Positions 1 through 10,729 of a stretch of 64,000 nt of DNA are shown here, one piece after another. Below the pieces are notes generated by a model. That model had not been told where the DNA came from. It searched no databases and saw only the letters and a program-made list of their open reading frames with translations. Source of the DNA: Cordilura impudica (Eukaryota; Arthropoda; Insecta; Diptera; Scathophagidae); the NCBI GenBank assembly GCA_963682025.1, contig OY821519.1, positions 73,898,314 through 73,962,313 on the forward strand, given 5' to 3'. The translations under genes were made by a program, and so were the position numbers. Every line of letters begins with the position of its first letter. Within the stretch, counting starts at the first letter, position 1.

Positions 1-423
1 AAAATAATAAACTTCTCGGATGGATGTGCAGGACAATTTAAAAATAAAAAAAATTTTGTGAATTTATGCTATCATAAGGCAGATTTTGGATGCGATGCTG
101 AATGGTAATTTTTTGCTACTAGCCATGGACAAGGCCCTAGTGATGGCCTTGGAGGCACAGTCAAAAGAGAGGTACGTAAAGTTAGCTTACAACGACCACT
201 AGACAACCAGCTCACAACGCCACAACTCTTGTTCGATTGGTGCCAAACAAACCTTAAAAATTGCAATTTCATATATCTTTCTGAAGATGATCATAGAGAA
301 GAAGATGAATTTTTAAGAGAACGCTTTTTTGGGCTGCGCACAATTCCAGGTACACAAAAATATCATTGTTTCATTCCTGAAGGAGAAAATAAGTTAAGAG
401 TAAAGATTTTTTCAAATGGCTAA
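1..423 (+). pseudogene. C-terminal end of a DDE-type transposase relic (SDGC/SHGxG family)
   Basis: The reading frame is open from the window edge except for one TAA just after an AEW motif near base 109, and it ends at 423. Seen: SDGCAGQFKNK near the start, then CYHKADFG, AEW, an SHGQGPSDGLGG motif and a KR pair, followed by a tail resembling that of the relic at 29946-31271. The spacing of these motifs matches a widespread, mostly unannotated insect protein family that I take to be RNase-H-fold transposases. The SDG aspartate is a good candidate catalytic residue. The N-terminal part lies outside the window. The single stop codon makes it a pseudogene unless it is a sequencing error. I cannot name the superfamily with certainty. 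Confidence 0.65.
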
Positions 424-1302
424 TTTTTAATTGAAAATGTTCGTTACTAATTTAAGTTTTACTGTCTGAATAAATATTATATTTTACTCAACCTTTTAAA
501 GGTTTAAAAACAATTTTTGTAATAAATTTAAAAAATTTTAAAAACACAAATTATCAATTAAAAGCTCTAAATAGCTTTAATACCAAAAAAATTACCTGAA
601 TTATATTAAACAATATTGTTTTGTTCAATACCTTTTGTACTACATTTTAAATTTACATTACAAATTTCAACTGAAAGCTTTAAACAGTATTATTTAAAAA
701 AAATGAATTGAATTATTTTAATGTTTTTTTCAATATTTTGTAATAAAAAAATAAATAAAAACTATAATGTCTTCTTCAATAATACAATAGAAATAATTCG
801 CATGGGAAATACATTTAGAATAATAAGCCTTTGTAAGGTTTGTCTTGTATGAACACAAAACATACTTAAGACTACGTTCTGGTCTCTGACACCAATCGAT
901 GCTCCAACTTTAAATTTTCTGCAAATGTAGAAGAGGGTCTAATACTTGACATATATTTTTTTAAGAATTTTAAAAAATATACTTTTTCAGATATGGACCT
1001 TTGAACTCGAGATCCAAAATGCATATAATTTTAAAGGACGCACTTTCGCCTTTAAAGCGATACCAAAAAAACCAAATTTGCTTGCATAGTTCACAAGTTC
1101 TATCGCTTTTTGTAAGGACACTTTTGTGATTTTTTAAAATTTTCTACATCTTTTATGACGTCATATTTCGGAAGCCGTAAGAATCTGGGGTCTGAAAATT
1201 TATGTTTTGTTAAAGTCCAACGACATACAACAGTTGTGGGCAATCTCATTGAAATCAGAGGTGTTGTATCCGAACGGCTTGATGGTTTGACATGTTTTCA
1301 CT
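424..1302. other. Non-coding stretch, probably the 3' arm of the preceding element
   Basis: No gene is visible. The first half is very AT-rich. From about 850 to 1300 the composition is more balanced, as in element arms elsewhere in the window. The gypsy LTR begins immediately after, so the retrotransposon may have landed in this arm, but no matching sequence was found on its far side. Confidence 0.3.
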
Positions 1303-1482
1303 CAATGGTAATATTTATCTAAAATTATTAAAACTATATCTTTTCAAAGAAACAAAATATTAAATCAAATCAATTATAATGTTCTAATAATATTAATTTA
1401 AAAATGAAAATTATTAACAAATATTGACAAAAGAATCAAAACTAACAAAACTGTAATTTTAGAAACATTTGGGAGGTATCCA
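1303..1482 (-). repeat. 3' LTR of the gypsy element, outer end truncated
   Basis: Closely matches 5564-5743 with a few substitutions. In element orientation it starts TGGATACCTCCC. A purine-rich stretch with a G run (GAAGGGGGTTAATG in element sense) lies directly inside it and is a plausible polypurine tract. The part corresponding to 5521-5563 of the other LTR is missing here. Confidence 0.8.
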
Positions 1483-1505
1483 CATTAACCCCCTTCTAAG
1501 TGAAA

Positions 1506-2108
1506 TTATATAATTGAAAATTTAACTCTATTAATATTCTGATTAAAATTCTCAATAGAAGCTGGCTTAAGCCTATCAATCGATATGTTCTTGGATTTGT
1601 CATGAATTTGAATAGTATAATATTTGTTGAATATTTTTAGTATCTTGAAAGGTCCTTGATATGGGGGTTCTAGCGTAGGGTGAATGGTATCCGTACGTAC
1701 AAAAACTTGAGTTGAGTTAAGCAAATCTTTACATATAAAAGGTTTATTCACTGAATGATTTTTTCCTGATACAGGCTTTAACATCCTGAATTTGTCTTTA
1801 AGGTTGTTCATGAATTCCGAATGTGATAGCTTTAACGATGTATGGTTGAAAAATTGACCAGGTAAATTAAGATTTATTCCATAGACTAATTCAACGCTAC
1901 TTCAACCAATATCTTCCTTTAAAGTAGTTCTTAGTCCAAAAAGAATTATTGGAACCGAGTCTACCCAGTTTTCATTTGCATGGCATCTAAACGCAGTTTT
2001 TAACTTCTGTTGAACCGTTCTACCATTCCATTTGACGAAGGATGATAAGGAGTCGTCCGAATGTGTTTGAAACCGAGAAACTTGGATAATTCCTTGAAAA
2101 CTTCGCAT
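1506..2108 (-). pseudogene. Gypsy integrase C-terminal region, frameshifted
   Basis: Continues the integrase of 2000-3190 in other frames. The part at 2108-1902 carries a KWNGRTVQQKLK stretch and an ENWVDSVPIILFGLR stretch typical of the region after the catalytic glutamate. The part at 1811-1506 ends with a PPYQGPFKIL motif, matching the GPY/F-type chromodomain-like C-terminus of gypsy integrases. At least two frame changes separate these pieces, and stops lie between 1811 and 1902, so no intact integrase can be read. Confidence 0.75.
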
Positions 2109-3190
2109 TCAAATTGCTTGCCCTGATCTGTAGTTACTTTTAGGGGAACACCAAATCTACACATCCAGTTTTCATAAAGAGCTTTTGCAACAGTGTGAGC
2201 TTTTGAATCATTTAAATAAATTGCTTCCGGCCATTTTGAGAATCTATCTATACAGTTAAGACAATAAATAAAACCGTGTACTGGTGGTAATGGGCCTATC
2301 AAATCGATATGAATATGTTCAAAACGGGATGCAGGATCATCAAAACAACCAATAGGAGATTTGTTATGTCTTTGAGTTTTAGCTTTCTGGCAGTTTAAGC
2401 AATTCCTTGACCATAACCGAATATCTTTATTTATTCCAAGCCAAACTACTTTAGAAGTAATTAATTTTGTAGTCGCTCGAATTCCTGGGTGAGATAAGTT
2501 ATGAAAATTATAGAAAACTTTTCGGCGAAAACTTTGTGGAATATAAGGTCTGACTAATCCATATGAATTGTCGCAATAAACAGAGGCTGATTGGTTTGGA
2601 AATCTGATCTTTGTAAGTTGGAGAGATCTGGGTAACGTCAATAGAACATGAAGCGCTGTATGCAAATGTTGTTGTTCTTGAAGATCTTCTAGTGTAATAT
2701 TTGACAGAATGTTGATTTCGAAAACTCTTGATAAACTATCAGCCACAATGTTATTTGATCCTGATATGTGACAAATTGTTGTAGAAAATTGACTTATATA
2801 GTAGATATATCGAAATTGTCTTGGAGTACATGAATCAATTTTCTTTTGCAATAGAAAGGTTAATGGTTTATGGTCAGTCATTATTGTAAATTGTCTCCCT
2901 TCTAGCATATATCGAAAATGTTTGATGCCTTCATAAATTGCCAAAAGTTCTCTATCGTAAGCACTGTATTTACTTTGAGGTGAAGACAGCTTCTTTGAGA
3001 ACAAGACTAAGGGTTTCTCTGTATTGTTTATGGGTTCTCTTTGTTGCAGAACAGCACCAACTGCAGTGTTCGAAGCATCCACATATAAATAAAGTTCATT
3101 TTCAAAAGATGGATGACATAAAAGTGTTGCATTCGGAAGAGCATTTTTCAAATCTGCAAAAGCATTGTTCTGTTCCTCTGACCAAACCAA
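2000..3190 (-). pseudogene. Gypsy pol fragment: RNase H and integrase
   Basis: The longest open stretch of the element, about 396 codons. RNase H comes first, with YLYVDASNTAVGAVLQQ (catalytic Asp), a YDRELLAI Glu motif, TDHKPLTF (Asp) and an ADSLSRV Asp motif. The integrase HHCC zinc finger follows (HNLSHPGIR, then CLNC) at roughly residues 225-270. The core has Asp in HIDLIGPL near residue 295, Asp in TTDQGKQFE near 355 and Glu in NGMVERF near 390. All catalytic residues are therefore present in this fragment, although the frame is lost at both ends. The first Met is internal and not a biological start. Confidence 0.85.
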
Positions 3191-3265
3191 AACTTGTTTT
3201 TTTTTAGGCTTTCCTTTTTGAAATTCATTTAAGGGAGCTTGTAGTTTAGCTACAAAAGGAACTGA

Positions 3266-3879
3266 TCAACGATAGTAGTTAAACATTCCCAAAAATCTTC
3301 TTAATTCTTCAACGTAAGCAGGCTTAGGAAAATTGATGATAGCATCCACCTTTTCAGGGGAATGTTTAATGCCATTTTCGTTAATAATATATCCAAGAAA
3401 GGAAATTTCTATCTTACCGAATTCACATTTTTCTGGATTTATCACAACCCCGTATTCATTTAGATGATGTTTGTGTTCTTCCAAATTTGATGAGGCGATT
3501 AGGAAATCATCTATGTACGAAAAAAAAAACCAAACCTTCAACAACCTGATGAACAAAACGCTGACATGTTTGAGCTGCATTTCGGAGACCAAATGGCATT
3601 TGAAGATACTCGAAGAGTCCAAATGGTGTTATCATTGCGGTTTTTTTTAACGTCTTCAGGAGCAACTGCAATCTGATGGAAAGCCTTAACAAGATCAATT
3701 TTCGAAAATATTTTTCTGCCAGTAAGAATTGTTTGAAAATCCCTTAAATTTGGAATTGGGTATTTATCAGCGACAGTGTGGTTGTTAAGAAATCGGTAGT
3801 CCCCATATGGGCGCCAAGTTCCATTTGGCTTTTTAACCATATGTAAAGCACTTGCCCATGGGCTTTTAGATAGTTGCAC
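3266..3879 (-). pseudogene. Gypsy reverse transcriptase fragment
   Basis: Seen in three overlapping frames: the KPNGTWRPYGDYRFLN motif, the IDLVKAFHQI motif with the first catalytic Asp, the TPFGLFEYLQMPFGLRNA motif, then YIDDFLIAS with the paired catalytic Asps, and the LGYIINENGI and LRRFLGMFNYYR thumb region. Two frame changes occur, around 3640 and 3520. The second falls next to a run of As that encodes extra residues just before YIDD. In canonical elements this is one continuous domain, so it is a broken copy. Confidence 0.85.
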
Positions 3880-4229
3880 TTTACCAAATTGTAACAGTTG
3901 TTCGAATTCTTGTTTGGCCTGTTGAAGTTTGACAGGATCTAATCTACGAACTTTTCAACTTATTGGGGGGCAATTTATTATGATTTGGTGTTGAATGTTT
4001 GATTTTTTTATTAAATTTGACATTGAAGGTTCTAGTTACATTTGGAAATTCGATTAAAATTTGATGAAAAGGATCATTTACGTTAAAAGTTTTGATTGTG
4101 TTTAAATCAAAATATTTCACAATGCCTTTACTTTTAATATTTGTCTCAGGATCGATTAAGGAATTGTTTTTAATATCAATTACTAACCCGAAATGTTCAA
4201 AAAAAATCGTTGCCTAATATTGGGGTATC

Positions 4230-4470
4230 AAAATCAGCCAAAATAAATGTCTATAAGAATTTCTTTTGTAGATTAAGATTATGCAATTTTGAACCAAACG
4301 TTTGAATTTTAGAACCATTTGCAGCAAATAGAGGAATGGAATATGAATCATTAGCTGTTATTGTATATTTAAGAAGAATTGAAACATCAGCCCCAGAGTC
4401 TATTAAAAATTTTAATTTAGATAGCGGGTCATAAACAAATAATCGACGACTTTTTCTAAGATTCCCATAA
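4230..4470 (-). pseudogene. Gypsy aspartic protease fragment
   Basis: The reverse complement around 4380-4430 reads LKFLIDSGADVSIL, the classic retropepsin active-site motif. It is followed by ITANDSYSIPLFAANGSKIQTFG, the expected strand and flap region (quoted in part). It lies between gag and reverse transcriptase as expected. Stops and frame changes isolate it from both neighbours. Confidence 0.75.
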
Positions 4471-4555
4471 TCACTAGTTATTAGTGTTGAGAAAAGGTAT
4501 CTTCCGAACTAGAATTAAATGCTCAAAGAGGAATACACTTATTAGCTCGTTCTTT

Positions 4556-5422
4556 TTAACGTCGATGATAAAAACAAAGATCCTGATTAGATGAAGAACG
4601 CTGTCTGTTTCTTGAGGATGATATAAAATTGGGTCGAGAGGATCGTAAATTTTTACTTACAACATCTATTAATTTATCAAGTTCCTTGTTCAATTCATAA
4701 AAACTAGAATCTTCTTTAATTGATGCAATATTAGATTTGGGACACTCAAGCATATCATCTGCAACTTCTAGCAAATTTGTTAAGGATGAAATTTTGTTTA
4801 AACCTCTGAAATTTTGTTCACATTCTTTAGGAAGTTTTTTAACCCAAATAGAAAATAAGATATCATCAGAAATTCTAAGCAAGATTTCTAATTTCATTGA
4901 AAAGTTGACTTGGTTTCTGATTTCCCAGTTGTAAGTCGTTAAAAATACGATTGAACTTACATTCTTGACTTTCTTCAAACATTGCAGTAAGTTGAATTTT
5001 GACCGTGTGGTGTATTTCGAATAAAGCTTTAAATTTTTGTGATTGGAGAAAAATCTAGAGATTCAATGACTTTGGAATATTTTATGTTATCAGAATAAAT
5101 ATTGAAAATTTGAAATTTCTGTTCGGTGCTTAAGAACCAAAGTTCTGGATTTTGAGTCCAAAAAGGTTGAAGTAAATGCGATGTCGAATTTTTGAGCTCC
5201 TCGCTTGATAACCGTTGGTATGGTTGTGTTAGAATTTTGCATCTTGAATTCTTCGAAGCGTTTCTCCATTCCTTCCGTAAAACTTTGCATATTTTGTAAA
5301 ATAACATTCAAGTCGGAAGAAGAACCAGATGGAGTAATCTCAGAATCTGCTAATTCCAACTCAAAATCATATTCTTCTTGATCACTAACTTGAAGATCCT
5401 TAAGATATGATTCCAATCGCAT
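4556..5422 (-). pseudogene. Gypsy gag relic
   Basis: Three open pieces on the minus strand (5422-5090, 5307-5029, 4978-4556) together cover a gag-length region upstream of the protease. The first is acidic with a glutamate-rich start. The middle one has WFLSTEQKFQIFNIYSDNI, reminiscent of gypsy capsid. The last ends in a basic, serine-rich region (RQRSSSNQDLCFYHRR) where a zinc knuckle would start. The assignment rests mainly on position. The protein cannot be read through because of frameshifts. Confidence 0.55.
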
Positions 5423-5510
5423 AATTTTATCAGGTAAATTCCATTTTCTTAGTTAAGCGGAGATTTCTTCCGAAGATAAATCAGCTAATTTTTTTTGGCA
5501 TTCTTTCACA

Positions 5511-5520
5511 GGGATCGCCA
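5511..5520 (-). other. Possible primer-binding site of the gypsy element
   Basis: In element orientation, TGGCGATCCC directly follows the sequence I take to be the end of the 5' LTR. TGG starts are typical of primer-binding sites because they pair with the CCA end of a tRNA. I cannot say which tRNA. This position sets the inner edge of the 5' LTR at 5521. Confidence 0.4.
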
Positions 5521-5743
5521 ATTATAGGCTGTTATAAGTAAATAAACAATTTAGAATATTTAACAATGGTAATATTTATTTAAAATTATTAAAACTATAC
5601 CTTTTCAAAGAAACAAAATATTAAATCAAATCAATTATAATGTTCCAATAATATTAATTTAAAAATGAAAATTATTGACAAATATTGACAAAAAAATCAA
5701 AACTAACAAAACTGTAATTTTAGAAACATTTGGGAGGTATCCA
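5521..5743 (-). repeat. 5' LTR of the gypsy element
   Basis: The region 5564-5743 is the direct repeat of 1303-1482. The extra 43 bp at 5521-5563 are assigned to the LTR only because a primer-binding-like TGGCGATCCC (minus strand) abuts them. Outer end on the plus strand is GGTATCCA. Confidence 0.7.
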
Positions 5744-5829
5744 TATATACATTATTTTTTTCGCTGTCCGCAATTGACCATATACACAGATAACTCATCT
5801 AAAAAAATTAAACCAATACGATTAAAATT

Positions 5830-6850
5830 GAGTTCTTGGCAAACAACTACTCAAACACTTTTTGCTTATAAATAAATTTGTGCAAATTAGCTCTAATTTC
5901 CAGTTTAGTGTCATTTTACAAAAAAAAAATACATCACGAATTGCTACAATTTTTTACTACTTGTAGTTGCAAATACATCCACATAATATCTTCAAAATTT
6001 CGAAGTATTACACGAATAATTGTACTGTTGGCGAACTACTACTCGAAAAATTTATAAAAATATGCACTCCATTGAAATTTTGGCAGCGATAAAAAAAAGT
6101 TGAAAGAATACGTGGTATTTAATTTATTCTCCTCAAAGTTGATAATATGAGCATATTACGTACTTCAAATTTCAAATTAACCCGGCCTTAATTGTGGCTC
6201 GGAGGAACCACTACTCGAAAAAATCAGTCACTTTCCATACAAAAGTGTGAAAATTTGATCTTATTTCATGTTTAAGATAGTTTTACAGAAAAATTTTCAC
6301 AATAACTTAGCCAAAAGTTATATTTCATTTCGACAATACTTGGGGAGAGGACGAACTACTACTCGCAAAATCTTGACAACTTTCCACACAAATGCATGAA
6401 AACATTCAGTGCATGGAAGTTTGACTTCATTTTATAAAAAAAGTTCAAAAATACATGTTAAAAATTAACACAAATTGTACTTTCTCGTATCAACAGATTA
6501 TTTGTGTAAAATATTGAATTACTTGGATGAAAGTTGTATGGTGGGTGAACTGCTACTCGAAATAGATCACTTATTTCAAATGTTAAGCCATTCCGACCAA
6601 AATTGTGCTGTTGGCGAACTACTATTCAAAAAATATTTCAGTCACTTTCCATACAAATATATGAAAAAATGCACTCCATGCATGTCTGACATCGATTTAC
6701 ACAAAATATTTTAGGACACATGGTACAAATTTAGTAATTGTAAAATTAAAAAAGTATTTAGATAATATCTGTGCTGTGGCGAAAAATTAGACACTTTCTA
6801 TACAAATGTGTGAACAGTTTTTCCTTATTTCAAGTTGGAGAATTTTCTTT
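5830..6850. repeat. Degenerate tandem repeat with a CGAACTACTACTCG core
   Basis: The motif GGCGAACTACTACTCGAAAA or a close variant recurs near 5838, 6030, 6203, 6350, 6544 and 6613, mostly 150-190 bp apart. A second shared block, CACTTTCCATACAAATGTGTG, follows it in several units (near 6225, 6373, 6650 and 6785). Units are strongly diverged. No gene is convincing here. Confidence 0.6.
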
Positions 6851-7899
6851 CAAATCTTCTTTGTTCGTTGTTAAAAATATATATATACACACAGCAAAAA
6901 AATCGTCAACCGAATTGTTCTAAAGCATACCAATTAAATCTTCGATTGTATCAACCGACATTTTGTTTTAATTTATATTTGCGAGCAATAAGCAAATAAT
7001 TTCATCAAAGATATATCACAATGAATTATTTTGTACCAAGGAACACTGAAGGGTTAAAAAAATAAAAATTAACCGAATTATTTTTCTTAAATTCTAAATA
7101 GTGGTTTCATCGGGTTTAATAGAAAAATTCGTTTTCGGTTATTTTTATTTAAAAATATCTTTAAATCCAAAGTTGGACCTAGCAAATAATGGTTTAACGT
7201 TCTCGGATATATTCCAAATTTTAGGGACGGAAGTTCTACATATTTGGTTATTATATTTTAAGCGTCGCATCTAAAAATTCAGCAGCACTTACAAAATATT
7301 GGAATTTTTTGAATAAATTGTCTTTTATTAGCTTGAGGTCATATGTGACTCCAATTCCAAAAGGGTTAATGGGGTCATATTATTTTTTTCCGAAACCCTA
7401 TGCTATTGAGATAAAATATAATATTTAAAAGTAGAAAAGTGATGAATTTTTGATACAAAGTATTTACAAAGAGTACATTTACAGAATATTTTACAAAAAT
7501 CCCATTTTTCTCGAAATCCCCATAAATAAAATCCTTGTCAAAAAATTCTAAAAATTTACACAGTTAATCTGTAGCATATATTTAACAAAACCTTAAAGTG
7601 CCAGATCCATTTTTTTAAATTTTGTTCAAGAAAATTTTTTAAAACTTGAAAAAGAAGTTTTCAAAATTTTATTAAAAAAATTTCCCATTTTCGGTCTCAG
7701 TGCGCAATAGGTTAATGACGTAGTCATAAAACAATACCTCATACCTGATTACTTATAAGTATAGAGACAACAAAAGAATTATGGGTTTAGTCAATTTCTC
7801 AAAGCTAAAAAAAAATGCTATCAAATTTCATGACCTAGTTTTTTTTGCATAAAATTGGTCTGTTGCATTTGCTATTTCTTGGCGAATTTTTATTTATAA
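6851..7899. other. AT-rich non-coding sequence
   Basis: I see no gene or clear repeat structure, apart from poly(A)/poly(T)-rich stretches. Confidence 0.4.
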
Positions 7900-8041
7900 T
7901 CTAATAAAATTTAAGTAAAATATCCACAAACACTACTCCCTCTGTCCTCCTTACCATAACCTATTTTTTCGAAATCAACACTATGTACTGCATTTGTAGG
8001 GGCATCCCCTGAGTGTGGGTTAAAAAAAAAAAAAAAAAAAA
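7900..8041 (+). mobile_element. 3' tail of a LINE with poly(A), severely 5'-truncated
   Basis: The block with CACAAACACTACT, CCTCCTTACC, a TACTGCATTTGTAGGGGCAT stretch and a terminal run of about 20 A matches the 3' end of the LINE relic at 34070-34195, which has the same blocks in the same order. About 140 bp of this copy remain, which is typical of a dead-on-arrival LINE insertion. Confidence 0.7.
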
Positions 8042-8830
8042 ACAAGTAAGAAAATTATAGTCGGTCCAGACCGACTATATGATACCCTATGCCATGCGTT
8101 TAGAGACCCTATCTCATAGGCCCAACTAACTGGAAATAGAATTAAGCACAAACCAAATTTGAGTGGAATTTTTATTAATTTTTTTGGCTGCAGATATGAA
8201 AAAGTTCATATCGGATGCTATATCTATATGGGGACTAGGCCCAAAAATGGAAAAGTCTCTTGTATTTTGCAAAAATATATGCAAACAAAATTTGAGAAGG
8301 ATAAGTGCATTATTTTTGTTTTTTGATAGTGAAGATCGGGAAGCAGCTCTATATGGGGCCTATGACTAAGAGTTGTCCCATGTATCATTTTGAGACTACT
8401 CATTAATGGATGTAATAAACGCATACAAACCCAATTTGAGTAAGATCTGTATGACAATTTGGCTCTTATGGCAATTTACGTCGATTTCATAGGGGTCATT
8501 TGTATGGGGGCTAGGCCTGAACATGAACCGATTCTCACCAATAGCATTCAATAGCGTTCATCCTATGGCCAATAAAATCTTACATACCAAATTTTATCAA
8601 AATATATTCATATTTGCGACCTGCAGCTTGATTACAAGGTTTACATGGACATACAGACGGACGAACGGACGAACGGACGGACACACGGACGGACATCGTT
8701 AAATCGAATCAGTTAGTGATTCTGATTCGATCGGTGTAATTAAAGATGGGTCTAGGTCAAATATTTTTGGTAGTTGCAAACAGCAGCACAAAGTTATTAT
8801 ACCCAAGCCACATACTGGTATGGGGTATAA
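8041..8830 (+). mobile_element. Helentron/DINE-1-like non-autonomous repeat, copy A
   Basis: Starts ACAAGTAAGAAAATTATAG followed by a near-palindrome (AGTCGGTCCAGACCGACT). It contains a GACGGACGAACGGACGG run and ends in a hairpin-forming ACATACTGGTATGGGGTATA. At least four other copies in this window share the layout. A 5' palindrome, an internal GTCY-type microsatellite and a 3' hairpin are the published hallmarks of DINE-1/INE-1-type non-autonomous Helentrons of flies; the family assignment is inference from those hallmarks. There is no coding capacity. It begins exactly at the poly(A) of the LINE tail. Confidence 0.7.
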
Positions 8831-8954
8831 AAACACAAAGGCGCACTTTCTTTCTATTAGACGTGAGATTAAATTGTGAATTTAGATATTTATCCACTTT
8901 AAAACGTTGCACTTTCGCAGTTAAAATGCAGACCAGGTGGTATAGAAATAACTG

Positions 8955-9910
8955 AAAAATGTGCAAAAGTTCCAGTACCAATGTTGTTAATGCACACTGC
9001 CAACAGAATTGTTGAGAAGCAAAGGGAGTTTGTAGCGGCGGCTATGGCCAGGAATATAGTTGCTCTCACAGCAGATCTAATAGCAAGCTATGCTTTTGCT
9101 GGCACTACAGGTCACGCATTATTTAAACAGCAGTTTGATAATCCAGGTAAATCCAACGACTTCGAGTTGTCTTTGTTTGCAACCATCCTGCTTCCTTTGA
9201 GGCTAATCGACTCTTTAGGAACACCTCTTTGGCATAACCGATCCATAAAGATTCAGTACGAAAAAGAGATTATTTGAGAAGAAGATTTGGATTTGAAAAG
9301 ACAATTTGTGGATTTGAAACTCTAAGAATACAAGTTGATGAGACAAGGATCATTAAAATAAGTTTCAAATTATTACCCACATTAATTGACGGAAAAGTTT
9401 TGAACGTTTCAACCAACACGAAATCAAGTCAAACTTGCCCTATATACGGAGTGAATCCAAAGCAATTTATGAACATCCCAAACTTTGAGCGGGAAATATT
9501 TCATGCGAAGGAAGGTCATCAAAAATACGGATCAAGCCACAGGCTACAAATCTGATATAAAAAAGTGGCTAGTTGAAAATAAGAGGAACGAAAGGCCATA
9601 TTGGAAAAGAAAAAAAAAATCAAAACTTGTGGACAAGCCTAAAACAAGAGGAATTGGCAGCACCAATGATGGTAACACTGCCTGCCGGTTTTCGCAGATC
9701 AATCCTTCTTTTCCCGTATGACTGGAATTGATAAAAACTTTATAAATTGACCGAAAACTATTATGATTTACATATGTTGCCAGTGCTCCTAGGACTTGGA
9801 AAAAATCAAAAACTTTTGTTTTAGTACCGCAAAAATAATACAAAACAAAATGTCCAATGACTTCGACTGTGTGTAAAGTTTTAATTGTAATTCGAAAAAA
9901 TTTTGGCAAA
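8955..9910 (+). pseudogene. Transib-like transposase relic
   Basis: Coding similarity runs through three frames. 8955-9277 has ANRIVEKQREFVAAAMARN and LSLFATILLPLRLIDSLG. 9274-9555 has LPTLIDGKVLNVSTNTKSS, then a CPI.G..PKQFMN motif, and KYG. 9485-9721 has IKKWLVENK, LVDKPK and STNDGNTACRF. Degenerate similarity continues to about 9910. LIDGKV..T.T.S..C..C..PK..N followed by W..DKPK.G..TNDGNTARR is, from memory, the core of an insect Transib-type (RAG1-related) transposase family, with the Asp of IDGK as candidate catalytic residue. Frameshifts and a stop after 9277 make it a relic. The domain order is clear; the superfamily name is less sure. Helentron-like copies flank it on both sides. Confidence 0.6.
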
Positions 9911-10039
9911 AAAAAAAAAAAAATTGGAAAAATCCGACCATGGCCAGATTTTTCCGCGTCTCCTCAAATTAGTTTAATGCTTCAGAACTCTTGCTGTTGT
10001 ACTACTCCAGATATTATGTGTTAAAATTAGATGTTAAAA

Positions 10040-10272
10040 ATTCGCTTTATATGGGTAAGAACCATTTTTCGACCTAGTCCGCATATAAATATAGCACCCG
10101 ATATGAACTTTTTCATATCTGCAGCCAAAAAAATTAATAACAATGTCACTCAAATTTGGTTTATGCTTATTTTCTATATCCAATTAGTTGGATCGAACGG
10201 ATAAGGTACCTACACCATGGTATAGGGTATCGTATAGTCGGTCTAAACCGACTATAATTTTTTTACTTGTTT
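10040..10272 (-). mobile_element. Helentron/DINE-1-like repeat, copy B (5' part only)
   Basis: The reverse complement starts AACAAGTAAAAAAATTATAG, carries the AGTCGGTTTAGACCGACT near-palindrome, and continues through TTGGCTGCAGATATGAAAAA to a truncation near 10040. It matches copies A, D and F. Confidence 0.7.
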
Positions 10273-10565
10273 TATTACACCCTACACCACTTTGTGGATA
10301 TGGTATAATGCCTGTGTTTTGATGTTTGTAACTATCAAAAATATTTGACCATCTTTTATTATACCGATCGACTCAGAATCACTTTCTGAGTCAATTTAGC
10401 AATGTCTGTCCGTCCGTCTGTGTGTAATCAAACTGCAGGTCGTAAATATGAATATATTTTGATGAAACTTACTATGTGAGCTTGCACCGGCTATAGGATG
10501 AACTCTGTTGGAATTGGTGAGAATAAATTCATGTTCAGACCTAGTCCCCATACAAATGACCCCTC
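10273..10565 (-). mobile_element. Helentron/DINE-1-like repeat, copy C (3' part only)
   Basis: The reverse complement ends in the 3' hairpin (CCACAAAGTGGTGTAGGGTGT). It includes the microsatellite (here GTCCGTCCGTC on the plus strand) and the GGGACTAGGTCTGAACATGA block. It stops at the ATAGGGG-type position, where a different sequence begins (10566). Confidence 0.7.
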
Positions 10566-10690
10566 ACACTCCCCACAACTACTCACCACCCAAAAGTTCC
10601 GGCACCTCGGATTTTTTGATGGATATATATATCTATTGTGTCCTAGGATACGAAAGAAATTTTTTTAAATCTTTCAGCGTCCTATTCTAC
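10566..10690. repeat. Segment shared with 15640-15775 (inverted), inserted in Helentron-like copies
   Basis: CTCACCACCCAAAAGT, CACCTCGGATTTTTTGATGG and TATCTATTGTGTCCTAG appear here on the plus strand and at 15640-15775 on the minus strand. In both places the segment abuts the same internal position of a Helentron-like repeat, which suggests one end of an inserted element with inverted ends. Confidence 0.6.
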
Positions 10691-10729
10691 TTACTAAAGA
10701 AAATTAAAGAAAAAAATTGCAATAATAAA

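Larger units (their letters stand above)
1303..5743 (-). mobile_element. Ty3/gypsy LTR retrotransposon, degenerate
   Basis: Two nearly identical direct repeats of about 180 bp (1303-1482 and 5564-5743) bracket gag-pol sequence on the minus strand. The order read from right to left is gag, protease with DSGA, reverse transcriptase with YIDD, RNase H, then integrase with HHCC zinc finger and D,D,E. That order is diagnostic of Ty3/gypsy. The coding region is split by several frameshifts and stops. No env gene follows integrase. No target-site duplication is visible: ctcaa precedes the left LTR and tatat follows the right. The left LTR appears to lack about 43 bp at its outer end, which suggests terminal loss or rearrangement after insertion. 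Confidence 0.9.

Noticed and set aside
8640..8700. GACGGACGG-type runs as a CRISPR-like array
   Set aside because: Short microsatellite inside a known repeat type; no spacers, and the DNA is eukaryotic.
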